NCBI RefSeq assembly: GCF_004116405.1
Contig: NZ_SDIC01000001.1
Span: 372,001-436,000 of the forward strand
DNA from: Halegenticoccus tardaugens
Lineage (GTDB): Archaea > Halobacteriota > Halobacteria > Halobacteriales > Haloferacaceae
Reading direction: 5' to 3'
DNA: 64,000 nucleotides
Shown: in pieces, positions 16,527 through 25,390 of the stretch
How the letters are laid out: each line of letters opens with the position of its first letter
How positions within the stretch are numbered: the stretch's first letter is position 1
Notes under the pieces: generated by a model
Told to the model about the DNA's origin: nothing
What the model saw: only the letters and a program-made list of their open reading frames with translations
Databases searched by the model: none
Position numbers and translations under genes: made by a program

Positions 16527-16745
16527 TTACTCGGTCTCTTCGTCGAGGTCGCCTTCTTCCCGCTGGATCGTCTTGATCCGCGCGATCGTCCGGCGCAGCT
16601 CGCCGATCCGGCCGGGGTCGTCCGGCGCGCCGCCGGCGGCCTGTACGGCCTTCGCGTTGAGCAGCTCCGTCTCGAGCTCTTCGAGTTCGGCCTCGCGCTC
16701 CGCGGGCGTCATGTCGCGGATCTCCCCGGTGTAGAGGATGGCCAT
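16527..16745 (-). CDS. rpl29: 50S ribosomal protein L29 (uL29)
   Basis: 72 aa, two-helix protein at the exit tunnel. [20 protein letters not shown] and the C-terminal [16 protein letters not shown] are diagnostic. It abuts rpS3 upstream and is 1 nt from rnp1. Confidence 0.96.
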   Translation of the reverse strand: MAILYTGEIRDMTPAEREAELEELETELLNAKAVQAAGGAPDDPGRIGELRRTIARIKTIQREEGDLDEETE

Positions 16746-17746
16746 TACTGCTCGCCCTCCTCGTCGTCCGACTCCATCTCCGCGACGAGGTCCGCGGCCT
16801 CCTGTTCGACCTCCTCGTCGAGCTCGGAGAACGAGGCGTCCGCGTCGTCGGTCGCCTCCGCGCCCTCGTCGAGGGCCGGCTCTTCGTCCTCCACGTCGCC
16901 CGGTCCGACCGGCTCCTCCTGCGGGTCGGGTTCGGCGCTCTCGCTCCGGGAGGCGACGTCGCCGGTCTCTTCTACGACCTCTTCGACGACCTCCTCGTCG
17001 ATGGCGTCCTCGGCGGACTCCTCGTGGGAGTGCTCCGCCGGAACCTGCTCGCTTTCGGCCCCGGCGTCCGGCACCTTCTCGTCTTCGGGCTCTTCGAGGA
17101 GTCCCTCGACGCCTTCGGTCTCCGCGACCTGCTCGACCGCCTCGACCTCAACGTCCTCCGCGACGGCGAAGTCGTCCGGGAGCTCCGCGCCCGGCGGGAT
17201 GATCTTCACCGTCACGCCGATCGTGCCGAGCTTCATCACGGCGACGCCCTGACCGGTCTCGACGACCGACTGGGCGGGCTCGCCGTTGTGCTTGATGTAG
17301 CCGCGGTTGAACTTCTCGTCGCGCGAGCGCGCGCCGGTGACCTTGCCGTTGAGCTTGATCTCCGCGCCGAGCGCGCCCGCGTCCATGATCCGGTCGATCG
17401 TGGTGTGGCCGGCCTTCCGGAAGTACCAGCCGCGCTCCAGCGCGTTGGCGAGGCGGTCCGCGACGATCCGGGCGTTCAGGTCCGGCTCGTCGACCTCCTG
17501 GACGTCGATCTGCGGGTCGTCGAGGTCGAAGCGCTCGCCGAGTTCGCGCGTGATCTTCCGGATGTTCTTGCCGCCCTTGCCGATGACCATCCCGGGCTTT
17601 TCGGCCTTGAGGACGATCTGCGTCCCCATGGGCGTCTTCGCGACTTCCATGCCGCCGTAGCCCGCGCGGCCGAGCTCGGAGGCGAAGAACTCGTCGATCT
17701 GGGACTTCTGGAGCCCGTCCTCGATGAACTGCTGTTCGTCCGCCAT
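16745..17746 (-). CDS. rps3: 30S ribosomal protein S3 (uS3) with long acidic tail
   Basis: mRNA-entry protein, 333 aa. The KH domain ([18 protein letters not shown], about residues 53-70) and the C-terminal S3 domain ([20 protein letters not shown]) end near residue 205. About 125 acidic residues follow, a known haloarchaeal feature that is long here. Adjacent to rpl22 with no gap. Confidence 0.96.
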   Translation of the reverse strand: MADEQQFIEDGLQKSQIDEFFASELGRAGYGGMEVAKTPMGTQIVLKAEKPGMVIGKGGKNIRKITRELGERFDLDDPQIDVQEVDEPDLNARIVADRLANALERGWYFRKAGHTTIDRIMDAGALGAEIKLNGKVTGARSRDEKFNRGYIKHNGEPAQSVVETGQGVAVMKLGTIGVTVKIIPPGAELPDDFAVAEDVEVEAVEQVAETEGVEGLLEEPEDEKVPDAGAESEQVPAEHSHEESAEDAIDEEVVEEVVEETGDVASRSESAEPDPQEEPVGPGDVEDEEPALDEGAEATDDADASFSELDEEVEQEAADLVAEMESDDEEGEQ

Positions 17747-18222
17747 CAGTCGTCACCCTCCGTCTCGTCGACCTCCTCGATGACGAGCTCGATGTCGCAG
17801 AGCGTCGTGTTCCACGGGTCCGCGCGACCCATCGCCCGGGGCTTTCGCCCCATGCGCTCGCCGACCTTGTGGGGGGCGACGTGCGCGATGCGCATCGATT
17901 CGCCCTCGAACCCCTGTTCGGTGGCGTTGTTGCGCGCGTTCTCGATGAGCTTCAGGAAGTCCTTCGAGGCCTTGTTCGGGTACCGTCCTGCGTCCCAGCC
18001 GTCGATGTCCTTTCGGTGACCGACGCCGCTGTTGTGCTGCTTGAACGGGACCGAGCGCTCGCCCGCGATGACCGCTTCGAGGTGTTCTTCGGCCTCGGCG
18101 ACGGTCATCCCCTTGATCACTCGGGCGATGGCCTTGCTGTGCTTGAGGCTTACGGGCCGCTCCCGGAGCATGGCTCTCGCCGTCGTGTCCGGGTCGGCCT
18201 CGACGCTGTAGTTGATTCCCAT
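17746..18222 (-). CDS. rpl22: 50S ribosomal protein L22 (uL22)
   Basis: 158 aa. It contains [20 protein letters not shown] and the exit-tunnel hairpin region [19 protein letters not shown]. Stop and start share a base with rpS3; 3 nt separate it from rpS19. Confidence 0.97.
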   Translation of the reverse strand: MGINYSVEADPDTTARAMLRERPVSLKHSKAIARVIKGMTVAEAEEHLEAVIAGERSVPFKQHNSGVGHRKDIDGWDAGRYPNKASKDFLKLIENARNNATEQGFEGESMRIAHVAPHKVGERMGRKPRAMGRADPWNTTLCDIELVIEEVDETEGDD

Positions 18223-18225
18223 GGC

Positions 18226-18648
18226 TTACTTGAGTGGCACGAACTTCGAGGACCGGGTCGCGCCGATGCCGGCCTGCCCGTGCTCGACCGACGTCCGGGT
18301 GAGCTGGAACTCGCCGAGGTAGTGGCCGATCATCTCCGGCTGTACCTTGACGCGCTCGAACTCCTGACCCGTGTAGACGGCGAAGGTGAGGTCGACGAAC
18401 GAGGGGAGAACCGGCATGTCCCGGAGGTGCGTCCGAACCGGGTCGTTCGCGGTCTCCTCTTCGGTCTTGCCCTCGATCTTCTCGAGCAGCTTCTCGTGTT
18501 CGACCGTCAGTCCTCGTTTGATGGTTCGCCGCTGTCGAGCGGGGAGCAATTCTGCGACCTCGTCAAGCTCCATGTCCTGCAGCTCGTCGAGCGTGTGACC
18601 GCGGTAGGTGAACTCACCCTCGCGGCCGGTGCGGTACTCTGAACTCAT
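18226..18648 (-). CDS. rps19: 30S ribosomal protein S19 (uS19)
   Basis: 140 aa. The archaeal form has an extended N-terminus ([20 protein letters not shown]) before the S19 core, with [19 protein letters not shown] and a C-terminal [19 protein letters not shown]. Overlaps rpl2 by 4 nt. Confidence 0.97.
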   Translation of the reverse strand: MSSEYRTGREGEFTYRGHTLDELQDMELDEVAELLPARQRRTIKRGLTVEHEKLLEKIEGKTEEETANDPVRTHLRDMPVLPSFVDLTFAVYTGQEFERVKVQPEMIGHYLGEFQLTRTSVEHGQAGIGATRSSKFVPLK

Positions 18649-19376
18649 TTGTTGCCTCCTTTGCCGCCGCGGCCGGTGCGCTTCGAGGCGATGTCACCGA
18701 CCTTCCGTCCCGGCGGCGCGTTGCGCGAGACGCTCTTCGGCTTGCCCGGGTGCTGGCGGCCGCCGCCGCCGAACGGGTGGTCGACGGCGTTCATCGCGAC
18801 GCCCCGGACCCGCGGGTACTTCGTCCCGCGCGCTTTCAGCTTGTGGTACTTGTTGCCGGCCTTGACGAACGGCTTCTCCGTGCGCCCGCCGCCCGCGACG
18901 ACGCCGATGGTCGCCCGGCACTGCGGGTTCAGCCGCTTGACCTCGCCGCTCGGCAGCTTCACGACCGCGACGTGGCGGTCGTGGGTGAGAAGCTGTGCGC
19001 TCACGCCGGTCGCGCGGGCGAACTTGCCGCCGTCGCCCGGCTTGCTCTCGACGTTACACACCGGGATCCCCTCGGGGATCTCGGCGAGCGGGAGCGTGTT
19101 GCCCGGCTTGATCTCGGCGCTGACGCCGACCTGGATCTCGTCGCCGACGCCGACGCCTTCGGGCGCGAGCACGAGGCGTCGGTCACCGTCTTCGAACTCG
19201 ACCGCCGCGAGCGGCGCGCTCCGGGCGGGGTCGTGCTCGATGTCGACGACCGTCCCGGAGACGGTGTCTCTGTCCTCCGACTTCTTGTGCGAGAGGTCAG
19301 CCTTGTAACGGTGCGACGGGGCCCGGAACGTCGGGCTGCCGCGGCCGCGTCGTTGACCCTGAATTCTGCGTCCCAT
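18645..19376 (-). CDS. rpl2: 50S ribosomal protein L2 (uL2)
   Basis: Peptidyl-transferase-associated protein, 243 aa. [18 protein letters not shown] at the start and [20 protein letters not shown] near the end (the conserved functional His) are diagnostic. The ATG at 19376 is 2 nt after the rpl23 stop; longer upstream openings are rejected. Confidence 0.97.
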   Translation of the reverse strand: MGRRIQGQRRGRGSPTFRAPSHRYKADLSHKKSEDRDTVSGTVVDIEHDPARSAPLAAVEFEDGDRRLVLAPEGVGVGDEIQVGVSAEIKPGNTLPLAEIPEGIPVCNVESKPGDGGKFARATGVSAQLLTHDRHVAVVKLPSGEVKRLNPQCRATIGVVAGGGRTEKPFVKAGNKYHKLKARGTKYPRVRGVAMNAVDHPFGGGGRQHPGKPKSVSRNAPPGRKVGDIASKRTGRGGKGGNK

Positions 19377-19378
19377 GG

Positions 19379-19630
19379 TCAGAACACCCCGATTCGCGAG
19401 GCGATCTCCTGGGCGTCGTCGTCCGCGCCCAGCGTGACGGTCGCCTTCTTCTTCCCCTTCGGCGTGACCTGCGTGTTCACCTTCGTGACGGTCACGTCGT
19501 AGCGCGATTCGACCTCGTCTTCGATCTCCGATTTCGTCGCGTCGAGGTGGACGACGAACTGGAGCTTGTTGTCGAAGTCCATCTCGTTCATCGCCTTCTC
19601 GGTGACGAGCGGGTGTTCGATCACGCTCAT
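19379..19630 (-). CDS. rpl23: 50S ribosomal protein L23 (uL23)
   Basis: 83 aa, exit-tunnel docking site for SRP and other factors. MSVIEHPLVTEKAMNEMDF and the ending AQEIASRIGVF are typical of haloarchaeal L23. The start overlaps by 4 nt with the stop of a 21-codon ORF that separates it from rpl4. Confidence 0.97.
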   Translation of the reverse strand: MSVIEHPLVTEKAMNEMDFDNKLQFVVHLDATKSEIEDEVESRYDVTVTKVNTQVTPKGKKKATVTLGADDDAQEIASRIGVF

Positions 19631-19692
19631 CGGCTCTCACCTCGGGTGAGAACGACGAGGTCGTCGCGCGCGAAGCGTACGACGGAACTCAT
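19627..19692 (-). CDS. 21-codon ORF coupled between rpl4 and rpl23
   Basis: Encodes a 21-residue peptide, starting MSSVVRFARDDL and ending TRGESR. The ATG overlaps the rpl4 stop (ATGA) and its TGA overlaps the rpl23 ATG (ATGA), so ribosomes would pass through by re-initiation. No family is known to me. It could be a real microprotein or a spacer that keeps coupling. It is not part of the usual archaeal S10 gene order. Confidence 0.5.
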   Translation of the reverse strand: MSSVVRFARDDLVVLTRGESR

Positions 19693-20435
19693 CGGTTCGC
19701 CACCTCCTCGACCGCGCTCTCGGTGAAGATCGTCAGCCGGCCGGCGTGGGTGCCGGGCGCGAGGTCCTCGGCGTTGACGTCCGCCGCGGTCGCGACGTCG
19801 GCCCCGGCGAGGTTTCGCGCCGCCTTCGACGGCTCCTCGCTCGTGACGAAGAGGATCGACTTGGGCCGCCGGTACTTTCGGCCGCGGGTCTTGCCCCGGC
19901 CGGCCTTCACCTTCCGGTTTTCGTCCGAGCGCTCGACGTCGGCGTGGACGCCGAGCGCTTCGAGGAGTTCGACGACCTCCCTCGTCTTCACGAGGTCCTC
20001 GAACTCGTCGCTCACGACGAGCGGGAGTTCGACGTCGTCGTCGAAGCGGTGGCCGCGCTCGCGGACGAGGTCCGCGTCGGCCGTCGCGGCGATGGCGGAT
20101 CGCGTGGCGAGTTGCCGCTCCTTCTTGTTGATTCCTTTGCCCTGTTCCTTTTCGGCCTTCGGCGGGTGCGCCTTGCGCCCCCCGACCGTCTGGGGGACGC
20201 GTCGACCCCGGCCGTTCTCGCGCGGTACGTGCGCGAGACCGCGGCCGCTGCCCAGCGATTCCGCCGGGGTTCGCATCCCGGCGTACGGGTCGGCTCCGTA
20301 GGCCTGCTTTCTGTTTGCCTGCGCGGCGAGGACGGCGCGCTTTATGAGATCCGGCCGGTACGGCGTCTCGAAGACCGCCGGCAGGTCGAGCGTGCCCGCC
20401 TCCTCGCCGTTCAGGTCGCGTACTGTTGCTTCCAT
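19689..20435 (-). CDS. rpl4: 50S ribosomal protein L4 (uL4/L1e)
   Basis: 248 aa. PYRPDLIKRAVLAAQANRKQ, SLGSGRGLAHVPRENGRGRR and the C-terminal AARNLAGADVATAADVNAED are diagnostic. It lies 3 nt after rpl3 and overlaps the 21-codon ORF downstream. Confidence 0.97.
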   Translation of the reverse strand: MEATVRDLNGEEAGTLDLPAVFETPYRPDLIKRAVLAAQANRKQAYGADPYAGMRTPAESLGSGRGLAHVPRENGRGRRVPQTVGGRKAHPPKAEKEQGKGINKKERQLATRSAIAATADADLVRERGHRFDDDVELPLVVSDEFEDLVKTREVVELLEALGVHADVERSDENRKVKAGRGKTRGRKYRRPKSILFVTSEEPSKAARNLAGADVATAADVNAEDLAPGTHAGRLTIFTESAVEEVANR

Positions 20436-20438
20436 GAT

Positions 20439-21455
20439 TTACCCCTGATTGGATGCTGTGGAGACGTGGCGCACCTCGGGATCGAGGCGCGGTTGATCGT
20501 TCGGCCGGATGGCCGGGCGGAACCGGAGGAGTCGCTTGTTCGGTCCCGGCAGCGATCCCTTGACGAGCGCGTACGGCCCGTCGACCTCGCCGTAGTTGAC
20601 GAAGCCGCCCTCGACGGTGGCCTCGTCGCCGTCTCCGACGTCGATGAGTCGCTTGTTCAGCTCCGTGCGCTGGTGGTACCCCGTCTGCCCCTGCTGGGGG
20701 ACGGTCGAGCGCACGCGGCTCGGGTTCCACGGGCCGAGGTTGCCGATGCGCCGTCGCCACCCCTGTCGGGCGTGTTTGCCCTTCCGCTTCTGGACGCCCC
20801 AGCGCTTTACGGGGCCCTGGGTGCCCTTCCCCTTCGTGACGCCGGCGACGTCGAGGTACTCGCCGGCGCGGAACACGTCGGCCATGTCGTACTCGCCGCC
20901 GTCTTCGAGGAGCGAGAGCGCGAAATCGGCGCGCTCCTCGACGGAGCCGCCGCCGACGCGCGTCTCCATCACGTCGGGCTTCTTCTTCGGCACGTTCTTG
21001 AGCCCGCTCGGGACCGTGTGGGTGATGACGCGGAGGTCGTCGACCCGCCCCCCGTCGACGAGGGCGCGGAGTTCCTCCGAATCCTCCCCGAACGTGTCCT
21101 CGGACGGCAGGTCGAGGACGCGGTCGAGGTCGTCGTCCAGCTCGGACGCCCACACCTCGGTGAGCGGTTTCAGTCCGTACGGCGTCTCTTCATAGGCTCG
21201 CAGCGCGACCGCTCGCATCGGCGGCACCTCGACGACCGTGACGGGCACCGACTCCTCCATCCCCTCGCGCGGGGAGTTGGACTCGTCGTTGACCATCACG
21301 ACGTGGGTCATGCCGGCCTTGTAGCCGGCGAAGCCCTGCAGCGCGGGCGACCCGTCGTCGTCGGGCCACGACTTGATGCGAGGGACCTCGCTGGTCGCAC
21401 GCTTGCGTGGACCGTAGCCCAGCGAGCCTTTTCGTGGTCTGCTTGGTTGTGGCAT
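20439..21455 (-). CDS. rpl3: 50S ribosomal protein L3 (uL3)
   Basis: 338 aa, archaeal length. Signature VTKGKGTQGPVKRWGVQKRK and PGLKNVPKKKPD-type region (here SGLKNVPKKKPDVMETRVGG). First r-protein of the block, 4 nt after the SPOUT methyltransferase gene. Confidence 0.97.
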   Translation of the reverse strand: MPQPSRPRKGSLGYGPRKRATSEVPRIKSWPDDDGSPALQGFAGYKAGMTHVVMVNDESNSPREGMEESVPVTVVEVPPMRAVALRAYEETPYGLKPLTEVWASELDDDLDRVLDLPSEDTFGEDSEELRALVDGGRVDDLRVITHTVPSGLKNVPKKKPDVMETRVGGGSVEERADFALSLLEDGGEYDMADVFRAGEYLDVAGVTKGKGTQGPVKRWGVQKRKGKHARQGWRRRIGNLGPWNPSRVRSTVPQQGQTGYHQRTELNKRLIDVGDGDEATVEGGFVNYGEVDGPYALVKGSLPGPNKRLLRFRPAIRPNDQPRLDPEVRHVSTASNQG

Positions 21456-21459
21456 TGTG

Positions 21460-22344
21460 TCACTCCGTGAGTGTCAGACAGCCGAGAGATGCGAACATCG
21501 CCTCTTCGGTTCGCACGACCTCGCTGCCCTGTCGCGGAATCGTGTTCAGCCAGAGGTCGAACCCGGCTTCGGAGTCGGGTCCGACGTGTCGCCCGTCGCT
21601 ACCGACGGGTCCGCCTCCCTCGCCGGTCGTCCCGGCGGGGATGTCCTCGACGTCGACGCCGAGGATGTCCGGAAGCCCCCGTTCGGGCGCCCCGAAGGCG
21701 ACGGTCATGCCGCCTTCGAGGGACCCGGCCAGCGCCGAAAGCCGCGTCACGGACAGCTTCTGCCCGTGACGCGACGTCGCGATTCGGACGCCGGCGCCCT
21801 CACGGCCGAGCGCTTCCGGGAGGTCCGCGCGCTCGACGACGAACCCCGGCGGGGCCTCGTCGACGATCCGCGCGCGAACCGGCTCTCGCGAAGAGATCCT
21901 GACGGTGACGCGCTCCCCCTCCTCGACCTCCATTCCGGAGGGGACGAAGAGGGAGATCGGGTGTTGCAGTCCGCAATTGACCCGGACGCGGCCTTCAGGT
22001 CCGACCTCGGTCACGATTCCCTGTGTTGACGACCCCGAACCGTCGGGTTCGGAGCCGGTCCGTGGCGAGACGCGCAGGGGCGGGAGCACGCCGACGTACC
22101 GCAGTTCGTCGCGTTTTCCCCACGCCTCCTGTCGGAGGTAGGGGGGCGTCGCAGCGTACTCCAACACGGTAGCGACGAACTCGCCGCCCCAGCGTCGCTC
22201 GCCTTCCCGGTCGGGGAAGACGACCAGTCTGTCCGCCCGGAACACCGCCGCCGCGCGGGCGACGTAGCCGAGTTTGCGAGTGGCCTCGCGTTGATCCTCG
22301 GCCTCCCGGACGAGCGAGGACGGAACGCAGACGGTGAGCGTCAT
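21460..22344 (-). CDS. SPOUT-superfamily RNA methyltransferase (DUF171/C9orf114-like)
   Basis: About 294 aa. The archaeal homologue of a putative rRNA or RNA uridine N3-methyltransferase family. N-terminal alpha/beta start MTLTVCVPSSLVREA, an OB-like inserted segment (GIVTEVGPEGRVRVNCGLQH), and a C-terminal knot region with MTVAFGAPERGLPDILG. I chose the ATG at 22344 over a GTG at 22368 because the sequence match begins there. Heads the ribosomal operon, which is its usual place in archaea, and suggests a ribosome-related target. Confidence 0.85.
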   Translation of the reverse strand: MTLTVCVPSSLVREAEDQREATRKLGYVARAAAVFRADRLVVFPDREGERRWGGEFVATVLEYAATPPYLRQEAWGKRDELRYVGVLPPLRVSPRTGSEPDGSGSSTQGIVTEVGPEGRVRVNCGLQHPISLFVPSGMEVEEGERVTVRISSREPVRARIVDEAPPGFVVERADLPEALGREGAGVRIATSRHGQKLSVTRLSALAGSLEGGMTVAFGAPERGLPDILGVDVEDIPAGTTGEGGGPVGSDGRHVGPDSEAGFDLWLNTIPRQGSEVVRTEEAMFASLGCLTLTE

Positions 22345-22397
22345 GTCCGTCCTTCGGCGTCTCGCCACTAGACTGTGGCGATTGTACCGGATACGCC

Positions 22398-22406
22398 CCT
22401 AAAAGG
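22398..22406 (-). promoter_or_regulatory. Promoter of the S10/spc ribosomal block
   Basis: Minus-strand CCTTTTAGG, about 58 nt before the ATG at 22344. Transcription should start near 22376, giving a leader of roughly 30 nt. Confidence 0.5.
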
Positions 22407-22586
22407 GTAGCGAAATGCGGACGCGACTGTCAGGCCCTCACATGACCGAATACGGGAGTTTCTCTCGTTTCGGTGAATGAGAGCTACCCCCACGCCCGCT
22501 ATCGATTCAAGAGGATTTCGGAACCCTTAATACTCAATCGCCAGTTAGAGACGAACGCAGCAACGTGGCGCTGCGACGCGCGACGG

Positions 22587-22657
22587 GCGCTGGTAGTGTA
22601 GTGGTATCACGTGACCTTGCCATGGTCACAACCTGGGTTCAAATCCCAGCCAGCGCA
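22587..22657 (+). tRNA. tRNA-Gly(GCC)
   Basis: 71 nt. Acceptor stem GCGCTGG/CCAGCGC, D-arm with TAGTGGTA, anticodon stem GTGACC/GGTCAC around loop TTGCCAT (anticodon GCC), T-arm CTGGGTTCAAATCCCAG, discriminator A and no encoded CCA. No intron. A TATA-like CTTAATAC (22526-22533) lies upstream. Confidence 0.97.
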
Positions 22658-22663
22658 CTTCTC
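22637..22663 (+). repeat. tRNA-Gly 3'-end repeat, copy within the tRNA gene
   Basis: 27 bp starting GTTCAAATCCCAGCC and ending ACTTCTC, spanning the T-loop to 6 nt past the tRNA. It is identical to 22800-22826. Confidence 0.85.
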
Positions 22664-22799
22664 TACGTTCAGCACCCCGAGCGGCGAGTTTCATCTCGAC
22701 GCGAGGCTTTGATTTCGTGAATGCGGAACCCCGGGATTTGAGCAGAGAAGTCGCAGCCCGCACAGCGGGCGAAGCGAACGAGCAGGACCGTCTTCGCGA

Positions 22800-22826
22800 G
22801 TTCAAATCCCAGCCAGCGCACTTCTC
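22800..22826 (+). repeat. Duplicate of tRNA-Gly 3' end (att-like remnant)
   Basis: Exact 27-bp direct copy of 22637-22663. The 136 bp between the copies encode nothing recognisable. This is the hallmark of tRNA-targeted integration, with the element now lost or reduced to a stub. Confidence 0.75.
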
Positions 22827-22928
22827 CCGAACTCACTTCCGTGAGCGACTGTACTGTCGATCGGCACTTCGAGTGATGGCGTCCGCGAGACGCTGGGATT
22901 CGAATCGCTCACACGAATCGAGCGCGGT

Positions 22929-23240
22929 CTAGGAGCGGTCGCCTCCCGCCTCCCGGTCCGCGTCGTCCTTCGCGCCGGAGTCGAGTCCGAGCGAGATGGT
23001 GTTCGCCGTCTCGATCCGCGCTACGTCGTCGCGCTCCGTGAGCGCGGCGACCGACGTCTCGGGGACCGTCACCAGCACCGCGTCGAACCCGAGGTTGCGG
23101 TCGACGTCCCCGTCGAGGTCGGCGATCGCCTCCTCGATCGCGTCCGGGTCGGCGGACGCGGCGCGTTCGACGACGAGCGGCACCGACTCGCCGGGCGTCG
23201 GGTCGTCCCTGATCCGTCGAACCGGGTGCGAGAGGTACAC
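22929..23240 (-). CDS. Small acidic protein resembling a peptidase-inhibitor-I9/prodomain fold
   Basis: About 103 aa from a GTG at 23240 (a TTG at 23267 is also possible). The second half, NLGFDAVLVTVPETSVAALTE followed by RDDVARIETANTI, has the beta-alpha-beta pattern of subtilisin propeptide/I9 domains, where a hydrophobic strand precedes 'ALxxxxxVxxIE'. No protease is adjacent. Cytoplasmic, no signal. The assignment is by eye only. Confidence 0.55.
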   Translation of the reverse strand: MYLSHPVRRIRDDPTPGESVPLVVERAASADPDAIEEAIADLDGDVDRNLGFDAVLVTVPETSVAALTERDDVARIETANTISLGLDSGAKDDADREAGGDRS

Positions 23241-23339
23241 AGGTCCCCTTCGGCTCCGCGGCGACAAAAGCTCGGCGCCGACGGATCTCGGCGTCGCGCC
23301 CGTCAGTTCTCGTCGCCCCCGCCGGTTTTCTTCGGCCCG

Positions 23340-23585
23340 TCAGTCCTCGGTCCAGTAGTAGAGATCCTCGCGGCCCGCGCCGCAGTTCGGACACTCGCTC
23401 GGGAACGCTTCGAGGTCGCCCGTCTCGCCGCAGTCGAGACAGCGCCAGACGAGGTACGCCTCGCCGAACTCGTCCGTCGTGCGCTGGTTCGCGACCGAGA
23501 CGCCGCGCGGGATCGCCCCGGCGGAGGTGCGGTCGCTGGTCGTTGTCGGTCGTCGGCCGGGGTCGCTCGTGAGCGGCTGCGCCAT
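23340..23585 (-). CDS. Zinc-ribbon/rubredoxin-like protein, 81 aa
   Basis: C-terminal zinc ribbon with CLDCGE and CPNCGAGRED (four cysteines in two CxxC pairs), preceded by a poorly conserved N-terminus. Haloarchaeal small zinc-ribbon family (DUF7130-like). A role in redox or nucleic acid binding cannot be told from sequence. Confidence 0.75.
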   Translation of the reverse strand: MAQPLTSDPGRRPTTTSDRTSAGAIPRGVSVANQRTTDEFGEAYLVWRCLDCGETGDLEAFPSECPNCGAGREDLYYWTED

Positions 23586-23725
23586 GATGATACATAGACG
23601 CGCGTCGGAAGCATAACGATCGCTGACTGGGGGCTGACGGATTCGGTCTCGGACTCGTCGCCCCCGCGGATCTCCGCCGCCGCCGGCCCCGCAGACTTAG
23701 GCCGCTGGCGGACGAGAGGTGAGGT

Positions 23726-24037
23726 ATGACAGTCATCGCGCTCCTGAGCGTCGCACCGGTCACCGAAGGCAGCATGGCGGAGGAGGTCGCGAAGGCGGTC
23801 GCCGCCCTCGACGACTTCGACGTCGGCTACGAGACGAACCCCATGGGAACGGTCGTCGAGGCAGACGACGTGGACACGCTGCTCGCCGCGGTCGCCGCCG
23901 CGCACAACGCCGTCGACGCCGACCGGGTGAGCACGTTCCTGAAGATCGACGACAAGCGAACCTCGACCGAGGGCGCGCGCGAGAAGGTCGAGGCCGTCGA
24001 GCGGGAACTGGGGCGGGAAGCGCGGAAGGACCGATAG
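23726..24037 (+). CDS. MTH1187/YkoF-type thiamine-binding domain protein
   Basis: 103 aa, UPF0045 family, which forms ferredoxin-like tetramers that can bind thiamine-like ligands. It begins with a typical strand (MTVIALLSVAPVTEGSMAEE) and has YETNPMGTVVEAD and VSTFLKIDDKRT, the family signatures. Preceded by its own promoter region; diverges from the zinc-ribbon gene. Confidence 0.85.
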   Translation: MTVIALLSVAPVTEGSMAEEVAKAVAALDDFDVGYETNPMGTVVEADDVDTLLAAVAAAHNAVDADRVSTFLKIDDKRTSTEGAREKVEAVERELGREARKDR

Positions 24038-24088
24038 CTGGCCACCCCGACGACTGGGCGAACGACGTTTTCGTCGAGCGCCCGGCGA

Positions 24089-24343
24089 TCAGCCGTAGTG
24101 TTCGTCCAGGTACGCGACGATGTCGTCGCTCTCGTACATCGCCTCCTCGCGTCGGTGATCGACGAGGTAGGGGATCTGATCCCGCCCGCCGAGCGCCGTC
24201 AACTCCCCGTGCGTCCCCTCGTTCAGTACGTCCCCGTCGTGGGTTCTGGGGTTGTGCGCGACGTACGAGACGCCCAGTTCGCTCAGCTTCTCGCGCACGT
24301 TCTCCGAGTAGGGACAGCCCTCCGCCTGGTACAGTTCGAGCAT
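24089..24343 (-). CDS. Glutaredoxin-like protein with CPYS active site
   Basis: 84 aa. The thioredoxin fold starts MLELYQAEGCPYSENV with a monothiol-type CPYS motif; cis-proline is in QIPYLVD and the C-terminal DDIVAYLDEHYG is typical of glutaredoxin/GST N-domains. I use the ATG at 24343, because longer in-frame extensions overlap the divergent mch promoter. Probably a cytoplasmic thiol redox protein. Confidence 0.85.
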   Translation of the reverse strand: MLELYQAEGCPYSENVREKLSELGVSYVAHNPRTHDGDVLNEGTHGELTALGGRDQIPYLVDHRREEAMYESDDIVAYLDEHYG

Positions 24344-24437
24344 GGGCGTGCGGAGGCACGGGAGCGAGGCGGATAGGATCGACGGCCGTCCCGGGCGACT
24401 AACAAACCCTTTAGCCCGGTCCGCTCGAACGCCGCGT

Positions 24438-25373
24438 ATGGACAGCATCAACCGGATGGCGATCGAACTCGTCGACGAGGCGCTCGACTTCGCCGACGAG
24501 CTCGGGATGGTCGCCTACGAGCTCGACTCGGGGGCGACGGTGCTCGACTTCGGCGTCGACGCCGACGGGGGGATCGAGGCGGGGCTGTTGCTCACGGAGA
24601 TACAGACGGCGGGGCTGGCGACGATCCAGACCCGCATGGGCGACGTGGCCGGCGCACCGCTGCCGCACGTCGAACTCGCGACCGACCACCCCGGCGTCGC
24701 GCTGCTCGGCTCGCAGAAGGCCGGCTGGGAGCTGGAGTTCGGCGACTTCGACGGCCTCGGCAGCGGCCCGGCGCGCGCGCTCGTCGGGGAGGAGACGGAC
24801 TTCGAGCGCCTCGGCTACTACGACGAGTTCGACCTCACGGTCCTCGCCGTCGAGAGCGTCGACCTCCCGACCGACGAGGTCGCGGCGCACGTCGCGGACC
24901 TCGCGGGCGTCGCGGAGACGGCGGTGTTCCTGCCCGCCTACGCCACTGGCAGCGTCGCGGGTAGCGTCTCCATCGCCGCCCGGGCGGCCGAACTCGCCGT
25001 GTTCCGGCTGTCGGAACTGGGCTACGATCCGCTGGACGTGCTGTCCGTCTCGGGGAGCGCCCCCGTCGCGCCCGTCAGCTACGACGAGGGCGTCGCCATG
25101 GGCCGGACGAACGACGCGCTCGCCTACGGCGGGCGGGTGTACCTGCACGTCCGCGAGGGGTTCGACCGCTTCGACGAGGTGCCCTCGACCGCGGCCGACG
25201 AGTACGGCACGCCGTTCGAGGAGATCTTCGAGAGCGCCGGCTGGGACTTCTACGACCTCCCCGAGACCGTCTTCGCCCCCGCGCAGGTGACGATCGACGT
25301 GGCGAACGGCCCGACGCACGTCCACGGCGCGACGAACGAGGACCTGCTCGCGGCGTCGTTCGACCTGCGGTGA
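24438..25373 (+). CDS. mch: Methenyltetrahydromethanopterin (tetrahydrofolate) cyclohydrolase
   Basis: 311 aa. It interconverts methenyl and formyl C1 carriers; haloarchaea use the enzyme in folate-type C1 metabolism, not in methanogenesis. N-terminal DSINRMAIELVDEALDFADE, GLLLTEIQTAGLATIQTRMG and EVPSTAADEYGTPFEEIF are family segments. The ATG at 24438 follows a short promoter gap from the divergent glutaredoxin gene. The next gene starts 17 nt downstream. Confidence 0.93.
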   Translation: MDSINRMAIELVDEALDFADELGMVAYELDSGATVLDFGVDADGGIEAGLLLTEIQTAGLATIQTRMGDVAGAPLPHVELATDHPGVALLGSQKAGWELEFGDFDGLGSGPARALVGEETDFERLGYYDEFDLTVLAVESVDLPTDEVAAHVADLAGVAETAVFLPAYATGSVAGSVSIAARAAELAVFRLSELGYDPLDVLSVSGSAPVAPVSYDEGVAMGRTNDALAYGGRVYLHVREGFDRFDEVPSTAADEYGTPFEEIFESAGWDFYDLPETVFAPAQVTIDVANGPTHVHGATNEDLLAASFDLR

Positions 25374-25390
25374 GTCGGGGCAGGTGAGCG

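Noticed and set aside
22587..22657. A possible intron in the tRNA-Gly gene.
   Set aside because: The cloverleaf folds without extra sequence and no bulge-helix-bulge is present.
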